Positions 15,719 through 24,512 of a stretch of DNA of 41,371 bases are shown here, in pieces; positions within the stretch are counted from its first letter, which is position 1, and every line of letters begins with the position of its first letter. The notes beneath the pieces are model-generated. The model worked only from the letters and a program-made list of their open reading frames with translations, was not told where the DNA came from and did no database searches. A program made the position numbers and the translations under genes. Source of the stretch: Lentisphaeria bacterium UBA7640. Lineage in GTDB: Bacteria > Verrucomicrobiota > Lentisphaeria > Victivallales > Victivallaceae. The stretch is taken from the NCBI GenBank assembly GCA_002483765.1, contig DLIO01000062.1:1-41371 (forward strand), given 5' to 3'.

Positions 15719-17626
15719 TTAATTCAGCATAACTTGCCCGCCGGTGACTGGAATGGCTTGCCCGGTCTCGTACTGCTGATTTACCGCGTAAATAATTGCT
15801 TTAGCAACATCATATGGAAAACAGCCGCGATTCATCGGAATCTTGGCTTCATAAAAATTTTTAACATCCTCAATCGTTTTGGCACCCGGAACTTTGTTAC
15901 TATTCAAATATTGCACAAACAAACCTTTCTCTGAATCCATCCAGAGCGGGCCGTCGAAAAAGTTACCAGGACAAACGCTGTTCACTTTAATGTGGTCTTC
16001 AATTAACTCTAAGGCAAAACTTTGAGTTAGCCCAATAGTTCCAAATTTACTGCCGGCATAAGCACCATTTTTATTACTACCGACTAAACCGCTCTTAGAG
16101 TTAACCTGAACGATATCGGTCCAGCGTTTACTCCAGCGGTTTTGTTTAGCCATAAGTTTGGCAGCATATTTAACACAAAGAAAATAACCGGAATAATTAA
16201 TATTGGTCACGAAATCCCAGTCTTTTTTGGTGATAGTTTTTACTGAACCTGCGCGCAATACTCCGGCATTGGCGACCAATAAATCTAAACCACCACAACT
16301 AGCGGCCAACGCTTCGAACATCTTCGCAACTGAAGTTTCATCAGCGATATTAACTTCCAAAGCCATAGAACGTCCAGCACCGTATTTACGGCATAATTCA
16401 TTCGAGGCCTTCATTGCACCATCCAAATTCATATCGGCAATCACGGTTAAAAAACCAACCGCAGCCAATTCGTCCGCAATACCAAGACCAAAACCCTGAG
16501 CGCCGCCTGTAACGAGCGCAATTCTTCCGTCCATGTCGCCGCTAACACCAGAAGAAACTTTCTTGCGATACGACTCAACTTCCCAATTTTCGATAAATTC
16601 ACGCGCACCATCACTCATGTAATCGGCACCTCCGAAAGCCTTGCTAAGTTGTTGAACACGCGCGGCATCGCGCGCTAAGTCAGCCACAATCCGTGCATTG
16701 CGCAGGTTATCTGCGGCAGCGAATACTGCTTTCCCAAGAATTGCCACCACCTTAGGCTTGTAGCCGTTGGATGATTCGAATTTCTTAATTACGTCATCGT
16801 CAATAGTCTCCGTTTCCAGAGCGAATGATTTAGCATAAACAATATGATCAGGGGTCAAAGGGCCCGAGGCGATTTTAAAATAAGGCATGCTAACGACTGT
16901 TGCGCTGAAATTATCATCCAGTAATGAACGCAGTTGTGGAGCATATTCGCTGACCACCGTAGAATCAAAATCATTTTTAATTTCTAGTTCACAATCAACA
17001 CCAGATGCCTTGATGAAATCATGCAATTTTAACATCATCTCATCATAGATTTGATTAATCTCTTCAACTGTGTCAGCGCCGACAAACACTCCGTGGTTTT
17101 TCAGGAAAATTATCTTTGGGAAATATCCAGAGGTTTTTTGAAAAGCTTCAGATTCGATGAGAAATCGTGTCGCCAACGTGTAACCGGGATCAGTATAAGC
17201 GACCCACAACGCCTCGGGAAATAGTTCTCCACAGATTTTCTCCCCTTCTACTCCACAAGTCATGGCATTGACCGCAGCGGGATGTAGATGAACTACATAT
17301 TTAAACGGGATTATTTCATGCAAAGGCGCTTCGACAGATGGGCGGCCAATAGAATCAAAACAAACCGCATCCGCCATCATTTTCTTAACCATAGCTTCGC
17401 ATTGTGTGGGGTCTATAAGTTCATCACTCAACTCAAAAACCTTACGAATTTTCACCCGGTCCATTTTCACAAAACCGATTTCGGTCACCGCTTCTAAACT
17501 AATACCACTGGGCTTGACAAACAGATATTTGTTGTCTTTAAACGAAGTGTTGCCACCACCGGCAAGCACAAAATCGGGGTTTTTTCCGTAACGATTAGAT
17601 ATCGCCACTAAATTCTGCAATGACAC
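15719..17626 (-). CDS. Bifunctional class II aldolase / short-chain dehydrogenase
   Basis: 635-aa fusion. The N-terminal half (about 1-330) is a class II (zinc) aldolase/adducin domain: AGGGNTSFK near residue 22, then zinc ligands in VVHLHPAAV and a further His in FLKNHGVFVG. The C-terminal half (about 370-635) is an SDR with NAD motif VTGGAQGFGLG, NAG, and the SKSGLVGSNKNGAYAGSKFG region holding Tyr-x3-Lys. Its end (PMNRGCFPYDV, TGQAIPVTGGQVM) resembles sorbitol-6-phosphate dehydrogenase. Related fusions include the rhamnulose-1-phosphate aldolase/lactaldehyde dehydrogenase type (RhaEW), and rhaA is nearby, so rhamnose use is possible, but the substrate is not settled. The start is GTG, supported by a TAGGAG 8 bp upstream. 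Confidence 0.88.
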   Translation of the reverse strand: MSLQNLVAISNRYGKNPDFVLAGGGNTSFKDNKYLFVKPSGISLEAVTEIGFVKMDRVKIRKVFELSDELIDPTQCEAMVKKMMADAVCFDSIGRPSVEAPLHEIIPFKYVVHLHPAAVNAMTCGVEGEKICGELFPEALWVAYTDPGYTLATRFLIESEAFQKTSGYFPKIIFLKNHGVFVGADTVEEINQIYDEMMLKLHDFIKASGVDCELEIKNDFDSTVVSEYAPQLRSLLDDNFSATVVSMPYFKIASGPLTPDHIVYAKSFALETETIDDDVIKKFESSNGYKPKVVAILGKAVFAAADNLRNARIVADLARDAARVQQLSKAFGGADYMSDGAREFIENWEVESYRKKVSSGVSGDMDGRIALVTGGAQGFGLGIADELAAVGFLTVIADMNLDGAMKASNELCRKYGAGRSMALEVNIADETSVAKMFEALAASCGGLDLLVANAGVLRAGSVKTITKKDWDFVTNINYSGYFLCVKYAAKLMAKQNRWSKRWTDIVQVNSKSGLVGSNKNGAYAGSKFGTIGLTQSFALELIEDHIKVNSVCPGNFFDGPLWMDSEKGLFVQYLNSNKVPGAKTIEDVKNFYEAKIPMNRGCFPYDVAKAIIYAVNQQYETGQAIPVTGGQVMLN

Positions 17627-17688
17627 TGTTTTTTCTCCTAATTATCTTTAATTTAAATATATTTCTTTACCAAAATACCGGTGTAAGC

Positions 17689-18972
17689 TCACAAACTGGC
17701 GTCAACTAATTCCTTCGGCAAAAACTTACGGACATCATAAACTACGGTTTTTGTACGCTCCACTGCGCTAAAATCTAGTGTTTTAAATTCATCGTGAGCG
17801 GTGGTCAAAATAATAGCGCAGTAATTCGACAATTTAAGCTCTGAATCCAACAGCAACGTCACTCCGTACTCTTCCATAACCTTCGTTGCATCCGCCCGTG
17901 GGTCATAAACATCGACTATAGAGCCGAATTCCTCCATGCCACGAATAATATCAACTGCTTTAGAATTGCGAATATCTGGGCAGTTTTCCTTGAATGTAAT
18001 GCCGAGTACTAAAACTCGAGCAGCATTAATTGGGATCGATTTCTTTATCATCAATTTAAGTACTTCGGAAACAATGTATTTCCCCATTCCGTCATTAACC
18101 CGGCGCCCCGCGAGCATGATTTCAGGGAAATAACCGATTTCTTGAGATTTGTATGCGAGATAGTACGGATCGACGCCAATGCAGTGGCCGCCAACCAAAC
18201 CTGGTTTAAAGTTCAAGAAATTCCATTTTGTTCCAGCAGCTTCTAGCACTTCACCACTGTCAATGCCTAACATATTAAAAAATTTTGCCAATTCATTGAC
18301 AAACGCGATATTCAGATCACGCTGTGAGTTTTCAATCGCCTTCGCCGCTTCTGCGACTTTCATACTACTGGCTTTGTAGGTGCCAGCAAGCAAAATTGCA
18401 TTATAAAGCGCGTCAACCGCATCCGCGGTCTCCGCAGTGGAACCGCTAGTGATTTTTTTGATTTTCACTAACGTATGCTCTTTGTCACCTGGATTAATTC
18501 GTTCAGGACTGTAGCCGCAGAAAAAATCTTCGTTAAATTTCATGCCGCTAGAAGTTTCCAGAACCGGCACGCATTGCTCTTCGGTACATCCAGGAAAAAC
18601 CGTACTCTCGTAAATAACTACACTGCCGCGTTTCATAATTTTACCAATGCTTGCGCTGGCGCTACGCAGTATACTAAGATCAGGCTGTTTGTGTTCATTC
18701 ACCGGTGTCGGCACGGTAACAATGAAAAAATTGCACTGCGCTAAATCGTTAGGATTGGAACTATATCTTAGTTTTTTCGCAGAATTCAGGTCTTCAGAAG
18801 TGGTTTCCAAAGTGCTGTCAATGCCACGCTGCAACATCTTCAGTCGTTCAATATCCAGATCAAAACCGACAGTCTCAAATTTTTTGCCAAATTCCACTGC
18901 CAATGGTAATCCAACATAGCCAAGCCCAACCACGGCGATTTTAACGCTGCCGTTTGCAATCTTTTCAATCAT
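17689..18972 (-). CDS. UDP-N-acetylhexosamine 6-dehydrogenase (TviB/WbpA-like)
   Basis: 427-aa member of the UDP-glucose/GDP-mannose dehydrogenase family that oxidises C6 of a UDP-HexNAc to a uronic acid using two NAD. Seen: Rossmann motif VVGLGYVGLPLA at residues 14-25, VPTPVNEHKQPDL, ESTVFPGCTEE, GYSPERINPGD, and the catalytic-cysteine motif GLVGGHCIGVDPYYL with Cys264. The NEHKQPDL and SPERINPGD forms are those of the TviB/WbpA/WbpO group rather than UDP-glucose dehydrogenase. No other surface-polysaccharide genes are in the window, so it is an isolated precursor-synthesis gene here. The Shine-Dalgarno is weak. The upstream pilin gene is separated by a terminator. Confidence 0.9.
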   Translation of the reverse strand: MIEKIANGSVKIAVVGLGYVGLPLAVEFGKKFETVGFDLDIERLKMLQRGIDSTLETTSEDLNSAKKLRYSSNPNDLAQCNFFIVTVPTPVNEHKQPDLSILRSASASIGKIMKRGSVVIYESTVFPGCTEEQCVPVLETSSGMKFNEDFFCGYSPERINPGDKEHTLVKIKKITSGSTAETADAVDALYNAILLAGTYKASSMKVAEAAKAIENSQRDLNIAFVNELAKFFNMLGIDSGEVLEAAGTKWNFLNFKPGLVGGHCIGVDPYYLAYKSQEIGYFPEIMLAGRRVNDGMGKYIVSEVLKLMIKKSIPINAARVLVLGITFKENCPDIRNSKAVDIIRGMEEFGSIVDVYDPRADATKVMEEYGVTLLLDSELKLSNYCAIILTTAHDEFKTLDFSAVERTKTVVYDVRKFLPKELVDASL

Positions 18973-19010
18973 CCATTAAATCCCTAGTTTTTAAAAGTAT
19001 TTAATAAACC

Positions 19011-19047
19011 AAAAAAGCCACATCCCGAATCCGGATATGGCTTTAAA
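19011..19047 (-). terminator. Rho-independent terminator after the Flp-type pilin gene
   Basis: Stem AAAGCCACATCC / GGATATGGCTTT around CGAATC; on the minus strand it ends in a T-run (complement of the A-run at 19011-19016). It lies about 20 bp after the stop of the pilin gene and before the sugar dehydrogenase. Confidence 0.85.
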
Positions 19048-19064
19048 AAATAATTATAAACTCA

Positions 19065-19298
19065 TCAGTACTCTGCGTCTATTCCATCTTCCGTTAACTT
19101 CTTAAGCTCATCTAAAGATTTTTTGTCATCTACAGAAATTTTTTCTTCACTCATACTATTAGTTGCCCCGGCAATCATTTGCCTAATACGGTCACTAAAC
19201 GCGCCCAGTACCACCAATGATACTACCGCGACAATAACAATGATGATGATATACTCGACCAAAGCTTGGCCACGCTCTCTTTTTAACCGATTTTTCAT
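19065..19298 (-). CDS. Flp-family type IVb pilin
   Basis: 77-aa protein (start ATG at 19298 with GGAGG 6 bp upstream; an in-frame TTG two codons earlier is less likely). The basic leader MKNRLKRERG ends at the prepilin-peptidase site and is followed by QALVEYIIIIVIVAVVSLV, the classic Flp/TadE pattern of Gly at -1, Glu5-Tyr and a hydrophobic helix. The acidic C-terminal tail (roughly residues 48-77) is longer than in short Flp pilins. It would be processed by a TadV-type peptidase and assembled by a Tad system, none of which is in the window. It follows a second pilin-like gene on the same strand. Confidence 0.85.
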   Translation of the reverse strand: MKNRLKRERGQALVEYIIIIVIVAVVSLVVLGAFSDRIRQMIAGATNSMSEEKISVDDKKSLDELKKLTEDGIDAEY

Positions 19299-19325
19299 AA
19301 TCAACCTCCGTAAAAATTGAATTTG

Positions 19326-19535
19326 TTAAGGATACCCGATACCAACTTGCGTAATCATCCTCCAACCACTCTCGGTAAAGTAATAACCGAAAACGATCAG
19401 CGAAAGCACAATCAGCAAACACATTACAATCATAATCGCATATTCACTGATAACTTGTCCATGACAATTTTTGTCTATAGTTAATTTTAGCATATACGAC
19501 AGGTTTTGGCAACTGTTCTTTAAGAAAAATCTCAT
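19326..19535 (-). CDS. Second Flp/TadE-like small pilin-type protein
   Basis: 69-aa protein. A longer frame opens at 19598 inside a palindromic repeat, but the ATG at 19535 has a strong GAGGAAG 7-8 bp upstream, so I place the start there. The segment HGQVISEYAIMIVMCLLIV reproduces the Gly/Glu-Tyr pilin motif and hydrophobic helix of its neighbour, followed by FGYYFTESGWRMITQVGIG. The leader is unusually long (about 26-27 residues before the Gly), so processing by a class IVb peptidase needs checking. It is probably co-transcribed with the pilin gene 27 bp downstream and may be a minor pilin. Confidence 0.65.
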   Translation of the reverse strand: MRFFLKNSCQNLSYMLKLTIDKNCHGQVISEYAIMIVMCLLIVLSLIVFGYYFTESGWRMITQVGIGYP

Positions 19536-19591
19536 AAATAGCTTCCTCACGTCATATTTGCTGCTAACTAATTCCAAATATTGCGGTCTTA

Positions 19592-19623
19592 AATTCACGC
19601 GCGCATAATGCGCGCGCTAATTC
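19592..19623. repeat. GCGCGC palindrome, copy 2 (3' of panD)
   Basis: Same core as copy 1, located 15 bp beyond the panD stop on the minus-strand side. It is nested in an outer inverted repeat, CGGTCT (19584-19589) / AGACCG (19625-19630), giving a hairpin of about 47 nt in total. Confidence 0.9.
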
Positions 19624-19637
19624 TAGACCGATTATAT

Positions 19638-20009
19638 TCACTTTAAAAGCTCACCTTTACTCATTATCACCCGGTTCTCACCGTCCAGAACAATTACCCT
19701 TGGACAATGATTTCGCGCTTCATCCATCGTCAACGCAGAAAATGCCATAATCGTAACGACATCGCCGACGTTGCCGCGTTTAGCAGCAGGACCATTCAGA
19801 CAAAAAACCCGGCTACCGCGTGTTCCTGGAATGGCATAAGTTTCAAGTCTTTCGCCATTATTGCGATTAACCACTAAAATTTTCTCGTAGGGCATGATCT
19901 CGGATTGCTCCAAGAGATCCAAATCAATTTCCAAACTACCTTCATAATCCAATTCGCAGGCAGTCAGGCGCGCAGTGTGGATTTTTCCGGTTAACATTAT
20001 CTTCTGCAT
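19638..20009 (-). CDS. panD: Aspartate 1-decarboxylase
   Basis: PanD makes beta-alanine from L-aspartate for pantothenate/CoA synthesis. The 123-aa proenzyme carries the self-cleavage site Gly24-Ser25 in YEGSLEID, where Ser25 becomes the pyruvoyl group, preceded by KIHTARLTACELDY. Further family segments are NGERLETYAIPG and the LNGPAAKRGNVGDVVTIMAF stretch. Length fits the family (about 125). AAGGAA precedes the ATG. It seems to be a single-gene unit with a palindromic repeat directly after the stop; panB and panC are not nearby. Confidence 0.96.
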   Translation of the reverse strand: MQKIMLTGKIHTARLTACELDYEGSLEIDLDLLEQSEIMPYEKILVVNRNNGERLETYAIPGTRGSRVFCLNGPAAKRGNVGDVVTIMAFSALTMDEARNHCPRVIVLDGENRVIMSKGELLK

Positions 20010-20057
20010 ATCTAAAATTCCTTAATCATTAACAATAAATAATATACTGTCATCAAT

Positions 20058-20849
20058 TCAGTGTGCAAGCCGACGAAAAGCCGCTGGTGGAATATTTCGT
20101 TGCTGAGTAAATACCCTCGTAAAATAATAACGATCGCAAAAGCCGGTCATTTCTGCAATCTCATCAATAGTTAAATCAGAAAAGCGCAACAACAAGCACG
20201 CCTGCTGAATGCGGCGTTGAGCGATGAATTTCTGTGGTGAAACGCCAACATTTTCGCGAAAAATCTTGGCGAAAGCATTGCGGTTCATGCCAAAAAGTTT
20301 TGCTAAGTCATCATTACTGATGGCTTTGCGTAGGTTTTTCTCAATAAATTCTACCGCGCGGATAACGCGCCGATCAGAGTAAGATTTTTTTAGATCATTT
20401 TCTGGAATTTCCAGTATTCCCCGCAAACACATTGCCAAAATACGCAACGATAATTCTCGACGATGCTCAGAACCCGCTTGACGAAACTTACAAATTTCTT
20501 CAATCAACTTCAGATCTTCTTCCTTAACGTCAAAAACATAAATCTTGTCCGGACAGAAATTATACGGCGACGCCGTCTGAAAATGGATGTAAAAGTGTTC
20601 AAAAGGGCGATTTAGACGAGCACCATACTCGGTATCTGGAGAAATCATATAGATTTTACCCGGCACCATCTTCAGCTCTTTCTTATTGCGAATAACCACT
20701 CCGCCTTCACTGAAATTGTAGTATATTCGCCAAAATGGCGCTCCAAGATTTGGGAAATCCCATTTTTCGAGTTTGTCAAAACCACAATACAAAATATTTA
20801 TTTCTGGATTGTAGTAATTTATGTTTTCAATACCAGCAAAGACATGCAT
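20058..20849 (-). CDS. AraC-family transcriptional regulator
   Basis: 263-aa regulator with an N-terminal cupin-like sensing domain (about 1-140) and a C-terminal AraC DNA-binding domain with two helix-turn-helix units: ISNDDLAKLFGMNRNAFAKI and then LTIDEIAEMTGFCDRYYFTR, ending in the consensus FTQQRNIPPAAFRR. It starts 12 bp after the sdaA stop, so it is likely the last gene of argD-argF-sdaA-araC. The N-terminal domain resembles sugar-responsive AraC proteins (GFDKLEKWDFP, ending a segment with HFYIHF), but the operon suggests an amino-acid link. The ligand is not deducible. Confidence 0.9.
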   Translation of the reverse strand: MHVFAGIENINYYNPEINILYCGFDKLEKWDFPNLGAPFWRIYYNFSEGGVVIRNKKELKMVPGKIYMISPDTEYGARLNRPFEHFYIHFQTASPYNFCPDKIYVFDVKEEDLKLIEEICKFRQAGSEHRRELSLRILAMCLRGILEIPENDLKKSYSDRRVIRAVEFIEKNLRKAISNDDLAKLFGMNRNAFAKIFRENVGVSPQKFIAQRRIQQACLLLRFSDLTIDEIAEMTGFCDRYYFTRVFTQQRNIPPAAFRRLAH

Positions 20850-20861
20850 GATGAAAAACCT

Positions 20862-22229
20862 TTATTCGCAGAGGGAGTGACGTGCCAATCCACCACGTGA
20901 AGTTTCTTTCAGATCAGAGCACATTCTTTGTCCCGTTTCTAACATGGCGGCCACTACTTCATCAAAACTTATTTTCTGAGAAACTGAATTGCCGGCTGTC
21001 GCCAACAAATACGCGTTATAAGCGGTGACGGCGCCGACGGCATTGCGTTCGATACATGGAATTTGTACATAACCGTAAACGGGATCGCAGGTCAACCCTA
21101 AGTGATGCTCCAAAGCAATTTCCGCGGCGCACTCCACCACTTTACTTGGGGCGGCGTGAACGGCTGCAATCATCGCCGCAGCCATCGCAGAGGCCACGCC
21201 AATTTCACCTTGACAACCAACTTCGGCTCCTGAGATACTGGCATTGCGTCGAGCGATCATGCCGACAGCACCCGCGGTCAACATACCAATACGCAATTTT
21301 TCATCAGACATAGCGTAGGTCTCGCGTAACATTTTGACAACTGCGGGAATAACTCCGGCAGCACCAGAAGTGGGTGCCGTCACTATTAAATTTCCGGCCG
21401 CGTTTTCCTCTGACGCCGCCAACGCCCAAGCGTTGAGTTGCGCCAAAAAACGTTCATGTTCAAATTTCATTTTTTTAGAATTACGATATAAACAGCCACC
21501 CTTGCGATGTAGTCCGATCGGGCCGGGCAAAACTCCATCTGCCACGATTCCCCGCTCCACTGAATCAAGCATTCGTACGATCAGGTTATCGATTTTATCA
21601 TTGATTTCCACTTTTGATAACTCGCTGATGACTTGCTCATTGCCTACCATAATTTCGGCAATAGACAGTTCATATTTAGCCGACAAGCGTAAAATTCCAT
21701 CCATATTACGAAAACGATATGGAGGAATCGCGATACTGCCATTGTTATCGTCTTCTCCTTCAACAACAATCGTGCCTCCACCGGTGGAATAAACCACGAG
21801 TTCAAAAATAATCGTGCCATCGGAATCCAACAAACGCATGAACATCGTGTTTTGAAATTTCAAACACGGGGTCTTAAAATCAAAAATGATTGAATGGCGG
21901 TCGAAATTCAAACAAAATTTACCGAAATCTGCTTGATAAACTGTTTCATCAGACAATAAACCATTAAGGCGTTCAGTATTACAGTTCTCAGGAACTTCAC
22001 CGAGCAAACCGGCGGCAACAGCACGATTACTACCGTGCCCCTGCCCGGTTGCCGCCAAAGAACCGCATAACCTGACCTCAAGCGATGCCGGTACGTTTTT
22101 TAGATTTGCAGCAGCGCCGCGCTGTAAAAAAAGTGCGGCAGCGCGCATCGGACCGATAGTGTGAGAGCTTGAAGGGCCAGGTCCGACTTTAAATAGATCA
22201 AAAATAGAACTATTTATAAAGTCATTCAT
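20862..22229 (-). CDS. sdaA: L-serine dehydratase, single-chain iron-sulfur type
   Basis: The enzyme deaminates L-serine to pyruvate and ammonia with an oxygen-sensitive [4Fe-4S] cluster. The 455-aa chain contains both the beta-like N-terminal domain (FKVGPGPSSSHTIGPMRA) and the alpha catalytic domain (TAPTSGAAGVIPAVV). Cluster cysteines are visible in GAEVGCQGEIG and CDPVYGYVQIPCIERN. Length fits the fused SdaA/B form (about 455). A TTG start at 22244 would overlap argF; the ATG at 22229 lies one base after the argF stop with GAAGG 8 bp upstream and is preferred. Co-transcription with argD-argF is clear from spacing. Confidence 0.95.
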   Translation of the reverse strand: MNDFINSSIFDLFKVGPGPSSSHTIGPMRAAALFLQRGAAANLKNVPASLEVRLCGSLAATGQGHGSNRAVAAGLLGEVPENCNTERLNGLLSDETVYQADFGKFCLNFDRHSIIFDFKTPCLKFQNTMFMRLLDSDGTIIFELVVYSTGGGTIVVEGEDDNNGSIAIPPYRFRNMDGILRLSAKYELSIAEIMVGNEQVISELSKVEINDKIDNLIVRMLDSVERGIVADGVLPGPIGLHRKGGCLYRNSKKMKFEHERFLAQLNAWALAASEENAAGNLIVTAPTSGAAGVIPAVVKMLRETYAMSDEKLRIGMLTAGAVGMIARRNASISGAEVGCQGEIGVASAMAAAMIAAVHAAPSKVVECAAEIALEHHLGLTCDPVYGYVQIPCIERNAVGAVTAYNAYLLATAGNSVSQKISFDEVVAAMLETGQRMCSDLKETSRGGLARHSLCE

Positions 22230-22230
22230 T

Positions 22231-23142
22231 TCAAAGGCCTTCAAAAAGATAAGTCATAATGGCTTTTTGCACATGCAAACGATTTTCCGCTTGGTCAAAG
22301 ACAATTGAAGCTGGTGAATCCATCACTTCATCGGTGATCTCTTCACCTCGATGCGCAGGCAAACAATGCAGAACTTTAGCATTAGGTTTCGCAGCTTTCA
22401 TCAGTGCAGCGTTAACTTGGTAAGGGGTGAAGATTTTCAAGCGTTCCGTCGCTTCATCTTCAAAACCCATGCTAACCCAAACATCCGTGTAGATATAGTC
22501 AGCGTCTTTAACCGCTTTGATCGGGTCCGGTTCCCAATTGACTTGACCATTACCTTTTGCCCGAGCCATAATCTCGGCATCGGGTTCAAAACCTTTTGGC
22601 GACGAAATAATCACATCCAAACCGCATAGCTTTCCAGCCAACATCAGTGAATTGGCCATATTAGAACATCCATCGCCCAAAAATACTATTTTAACTCCTT
22701 CGAGCTTGCCACTGTATTCTAAAACTGTAAAAATATCAGTCAATGCTTGGCACGGGTGATATTCATTGGTCAACGCATTGATTACTGGAACTGATGAATT
22801 GCGCGCGAGTTCTTCCACAATTGAGTGTTCAAACGTGCGGATAACAATGCCGTCAACGTAGCGACTCAACACCTTGGCCGTATCCGCGGGAGTTTCGCCG
22901 CGCCCAGCCTGCATCTGATTTTCATTCATATACATCGGATGCCCGCCCAGCTCATAAATACCAACTTCAAATGAAACACGCGTACGGGTCGAAGATTTCG
23001 CAAAAATCATCGCAATTGTTTTACCTTCAAGCGGGCGTTTGCCCCCGGGCTTACGACGATTTGCTTTCAGCTCTGCGGCCTTGGCGAACAATGCCATAAA
23101 AGAGTCTTGCGGTATATCTTCAACTGAGAGTAAATGCTTCAT
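22231..23142 (-). CDS. argF: Ornithine carbamoyltransferase
   Basis: ArgF joins carbamoyl phosphate and ornithine to citrulline in arginine synthesis. The 303-aa protein has the carbamoyl-phosphate motif SSTRTRVSFE, the conserved HPCQALTD, and the ornithine-binding/catalytic motif LHCLPAHRGEEI. The GDGCSNMANSL stretch is also typical. An in-frame start nine codons upstream (23169) is possible, but GGAGG sits 6 bp before the ATG at 23142, which also leaves a 2-base gap after the argD stop. Length agrees with family members (about 305). Confidence 0.97.
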   Translation of the reverse strand: MKHLLSVEDIPQDSFMALFAKAAELKANRRKPGGKRPLEGKTIAMIFAKSSTRTRVSFEVGIYELGGHPMYMNENQMQAGRGETPADTAKVLSRYVDGIVIRTFEHSIVEELARNSSVPVINALTNEYHPCQALTDIFTVLEYSGKLEGVKIVFLGDGCSNMANSLMLAGKLCGLDVIISSPKGFEPDAEIMARAKGNGQVNWEPDPIKAVKDADYIYTDVWVSMGFEDEATERLKIFTPYQVNAALMKAAKPNAKVLHCLPAHRGEEITDEVMDSPASIVFDQAENRLHVQKAIMTYLFEGL

Positions 23143-23144
23143 CG

Positions 23145-24344
23145 TTAACCTCCATTCGAGGCCGACCATTTAGTCAGTCCTTGTTCGATTATCTCCAGCG
23201 CCAAATCGCACTCTTCACGATTAACAATCAATGGTGGCAACAGACGCAACACCGTTTCTCCGGCAGTCAAAGCAATCATTCCCAATTCATTGAGAATCGG
23301 CAACAACCCACTGGCAGGACCATCAAGCACCACTCCAATCAGCAAACCTTTGCCGCGAACGGCTTTCACGCATGGAAATCTCTTCGCTAAGGTTTGGAGT
23401 TTTTCCATCAAGTAACGACTCTGTTCACGGCAGTTCTCTAAAACGCCATCTTGTAAGGCATCAATAACCGCACAACCTGCCGCACAAGCCAACGGAGTAC
23501 CGCCAAAAGTGCTGGCGTGGGCACCAACTGTCAAAACTCCGGCGTATGGTTTGCGTACCATCATCACTCCGAGCGGGAATCCGTTGCCAATCGCTTTAGC
23601 TAGTGACAGTGCATCCGGTACAACATTATAATTTTGGAACGCGAAAAATGTTCCAGTTCGTCCGACTCCACATTGCACTTCGTCAAACATCAATAAAATA
23701 TTTTTCTCATCACAAAGTGCACGAACCTGAGTCAAATACCCTTCCGTAGCAGGAATAATCCCGCCTTCGCCCTGAACTGGTTCCAATAACACCGCCGCAG
23801 TCTGTGGCGTAATCGCATTGCGCAACGCCTCTATATCATTAAATTTGACTTGTTTAAAACCTGGCATATCAGGTTGAAAACCTTCTCGATATTTGGCGCG
23901 CCCTGTTGCCGCTAGTGTTGCCAAAGTCCGACCATGGAACGAATCTTCCATGGTAATAATTTCATTTTTACCTTGAGGATTGCCCCATTTGCGCGCAAAT
24001 TTAATTAAACCTTCGTTCGCTTCCGCGCCACTGTTGGCAAAAAAAGCTACGCCATCAAAACCACATTTGACCAATTTTTCAGCCAATAACGGTTGCATTT
24101 CATTCATAAACAAATTGGAGGTATGGACTAAAATTCCGGATTGGCGTCGGATTGCTTCTGTTACTGCGGGATGACAGTGTCCAAGATTGCACACGCTAAT
24201 CCCCATTCCAAAGTCGAGATATTTTTTACCGGCATCGTCCCAGACCCATGCGCCCTCGCCCTTAACTAAAAGCATTTGAGGAGCGTAAGTGCCCATTACA
24301 TACTGTTGATACCGATCCTTAGTTGTTGTTTTCAGAGATTCCAT
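23145..24344 (-). CDS. argD: Acetylornithine aminotransferase
   Basis: PLP-dependent class III aminotransferase of arginine (and possibly lysine) synthesis. The 399-aa product shows YLDFGMGISVCNLGHCHPAV near the N-terminus, ANSGAEANEGLIKFARKW, SFHGRTLATLAATGRAKY, the aspartate motif LLMFDEVQCGVGRTG and the PLP lysine in SLAKAIGNGFPLG. It heads the argD-argF-sdaA-araC operon. ArgD homologues can be hard to separate from succinylornithine or GABA transaminases by sequence, but argF next door supports this call. The upstream 274 bp carries a palindromic repeat and a small TTCGC-TTGT-GCGAA hairpin at 24370-24383; no ARG box was recognised. Confidence 0.95.
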   Translation of the reverse strand: MESLKTTTKDRYQQYVMGTYAPQMLLVKGEGAWVWDDAGKKYLDFGMGISVCNLGHCHPAVTEAIRRQSGILVHTSNLFMNEMQPLLAEKLVKCGFDGVAFFANSGAEANEGLIKFARKWGNPQGKNEIITMEDSFHGRTLATLAATGRAKYREGFQPDMPGFKQVKFNDIEALRNAITPQTAAVLLEPVQGEGGIIPATEGYLTQVRALCDEKNILLMFDEVQCGVGRTGTFFAFQNYNVVPDALSLAKAIGNGFPLGVMMVRKPYAGVLTVGAHASTFGGTPLACAAGCAVIDALQDGVLENCREQSRYLMEKLQTLAKRFPCVKAVRGKGLLIGVVLDGPASGLLPILNELGMIALTAGETVLRLLPPLIVNREECDLALEIIEQGLTKWSASNGG

Positions 24345-24512
24345 TTTCAGCCATCCTGTTAATTATTACTTCGCTTGTGCGAAACAGAAAACATTTAATA
24401 TAAAGCGAACAACCAAAAAATCAATGATCTCACAACGCAGAATTACTACGCAACGCTGATGTTGTACGCCAGTAGCAAAAAATAAGTTTAAAACAGAATA
24501 TTAATTATTCAT

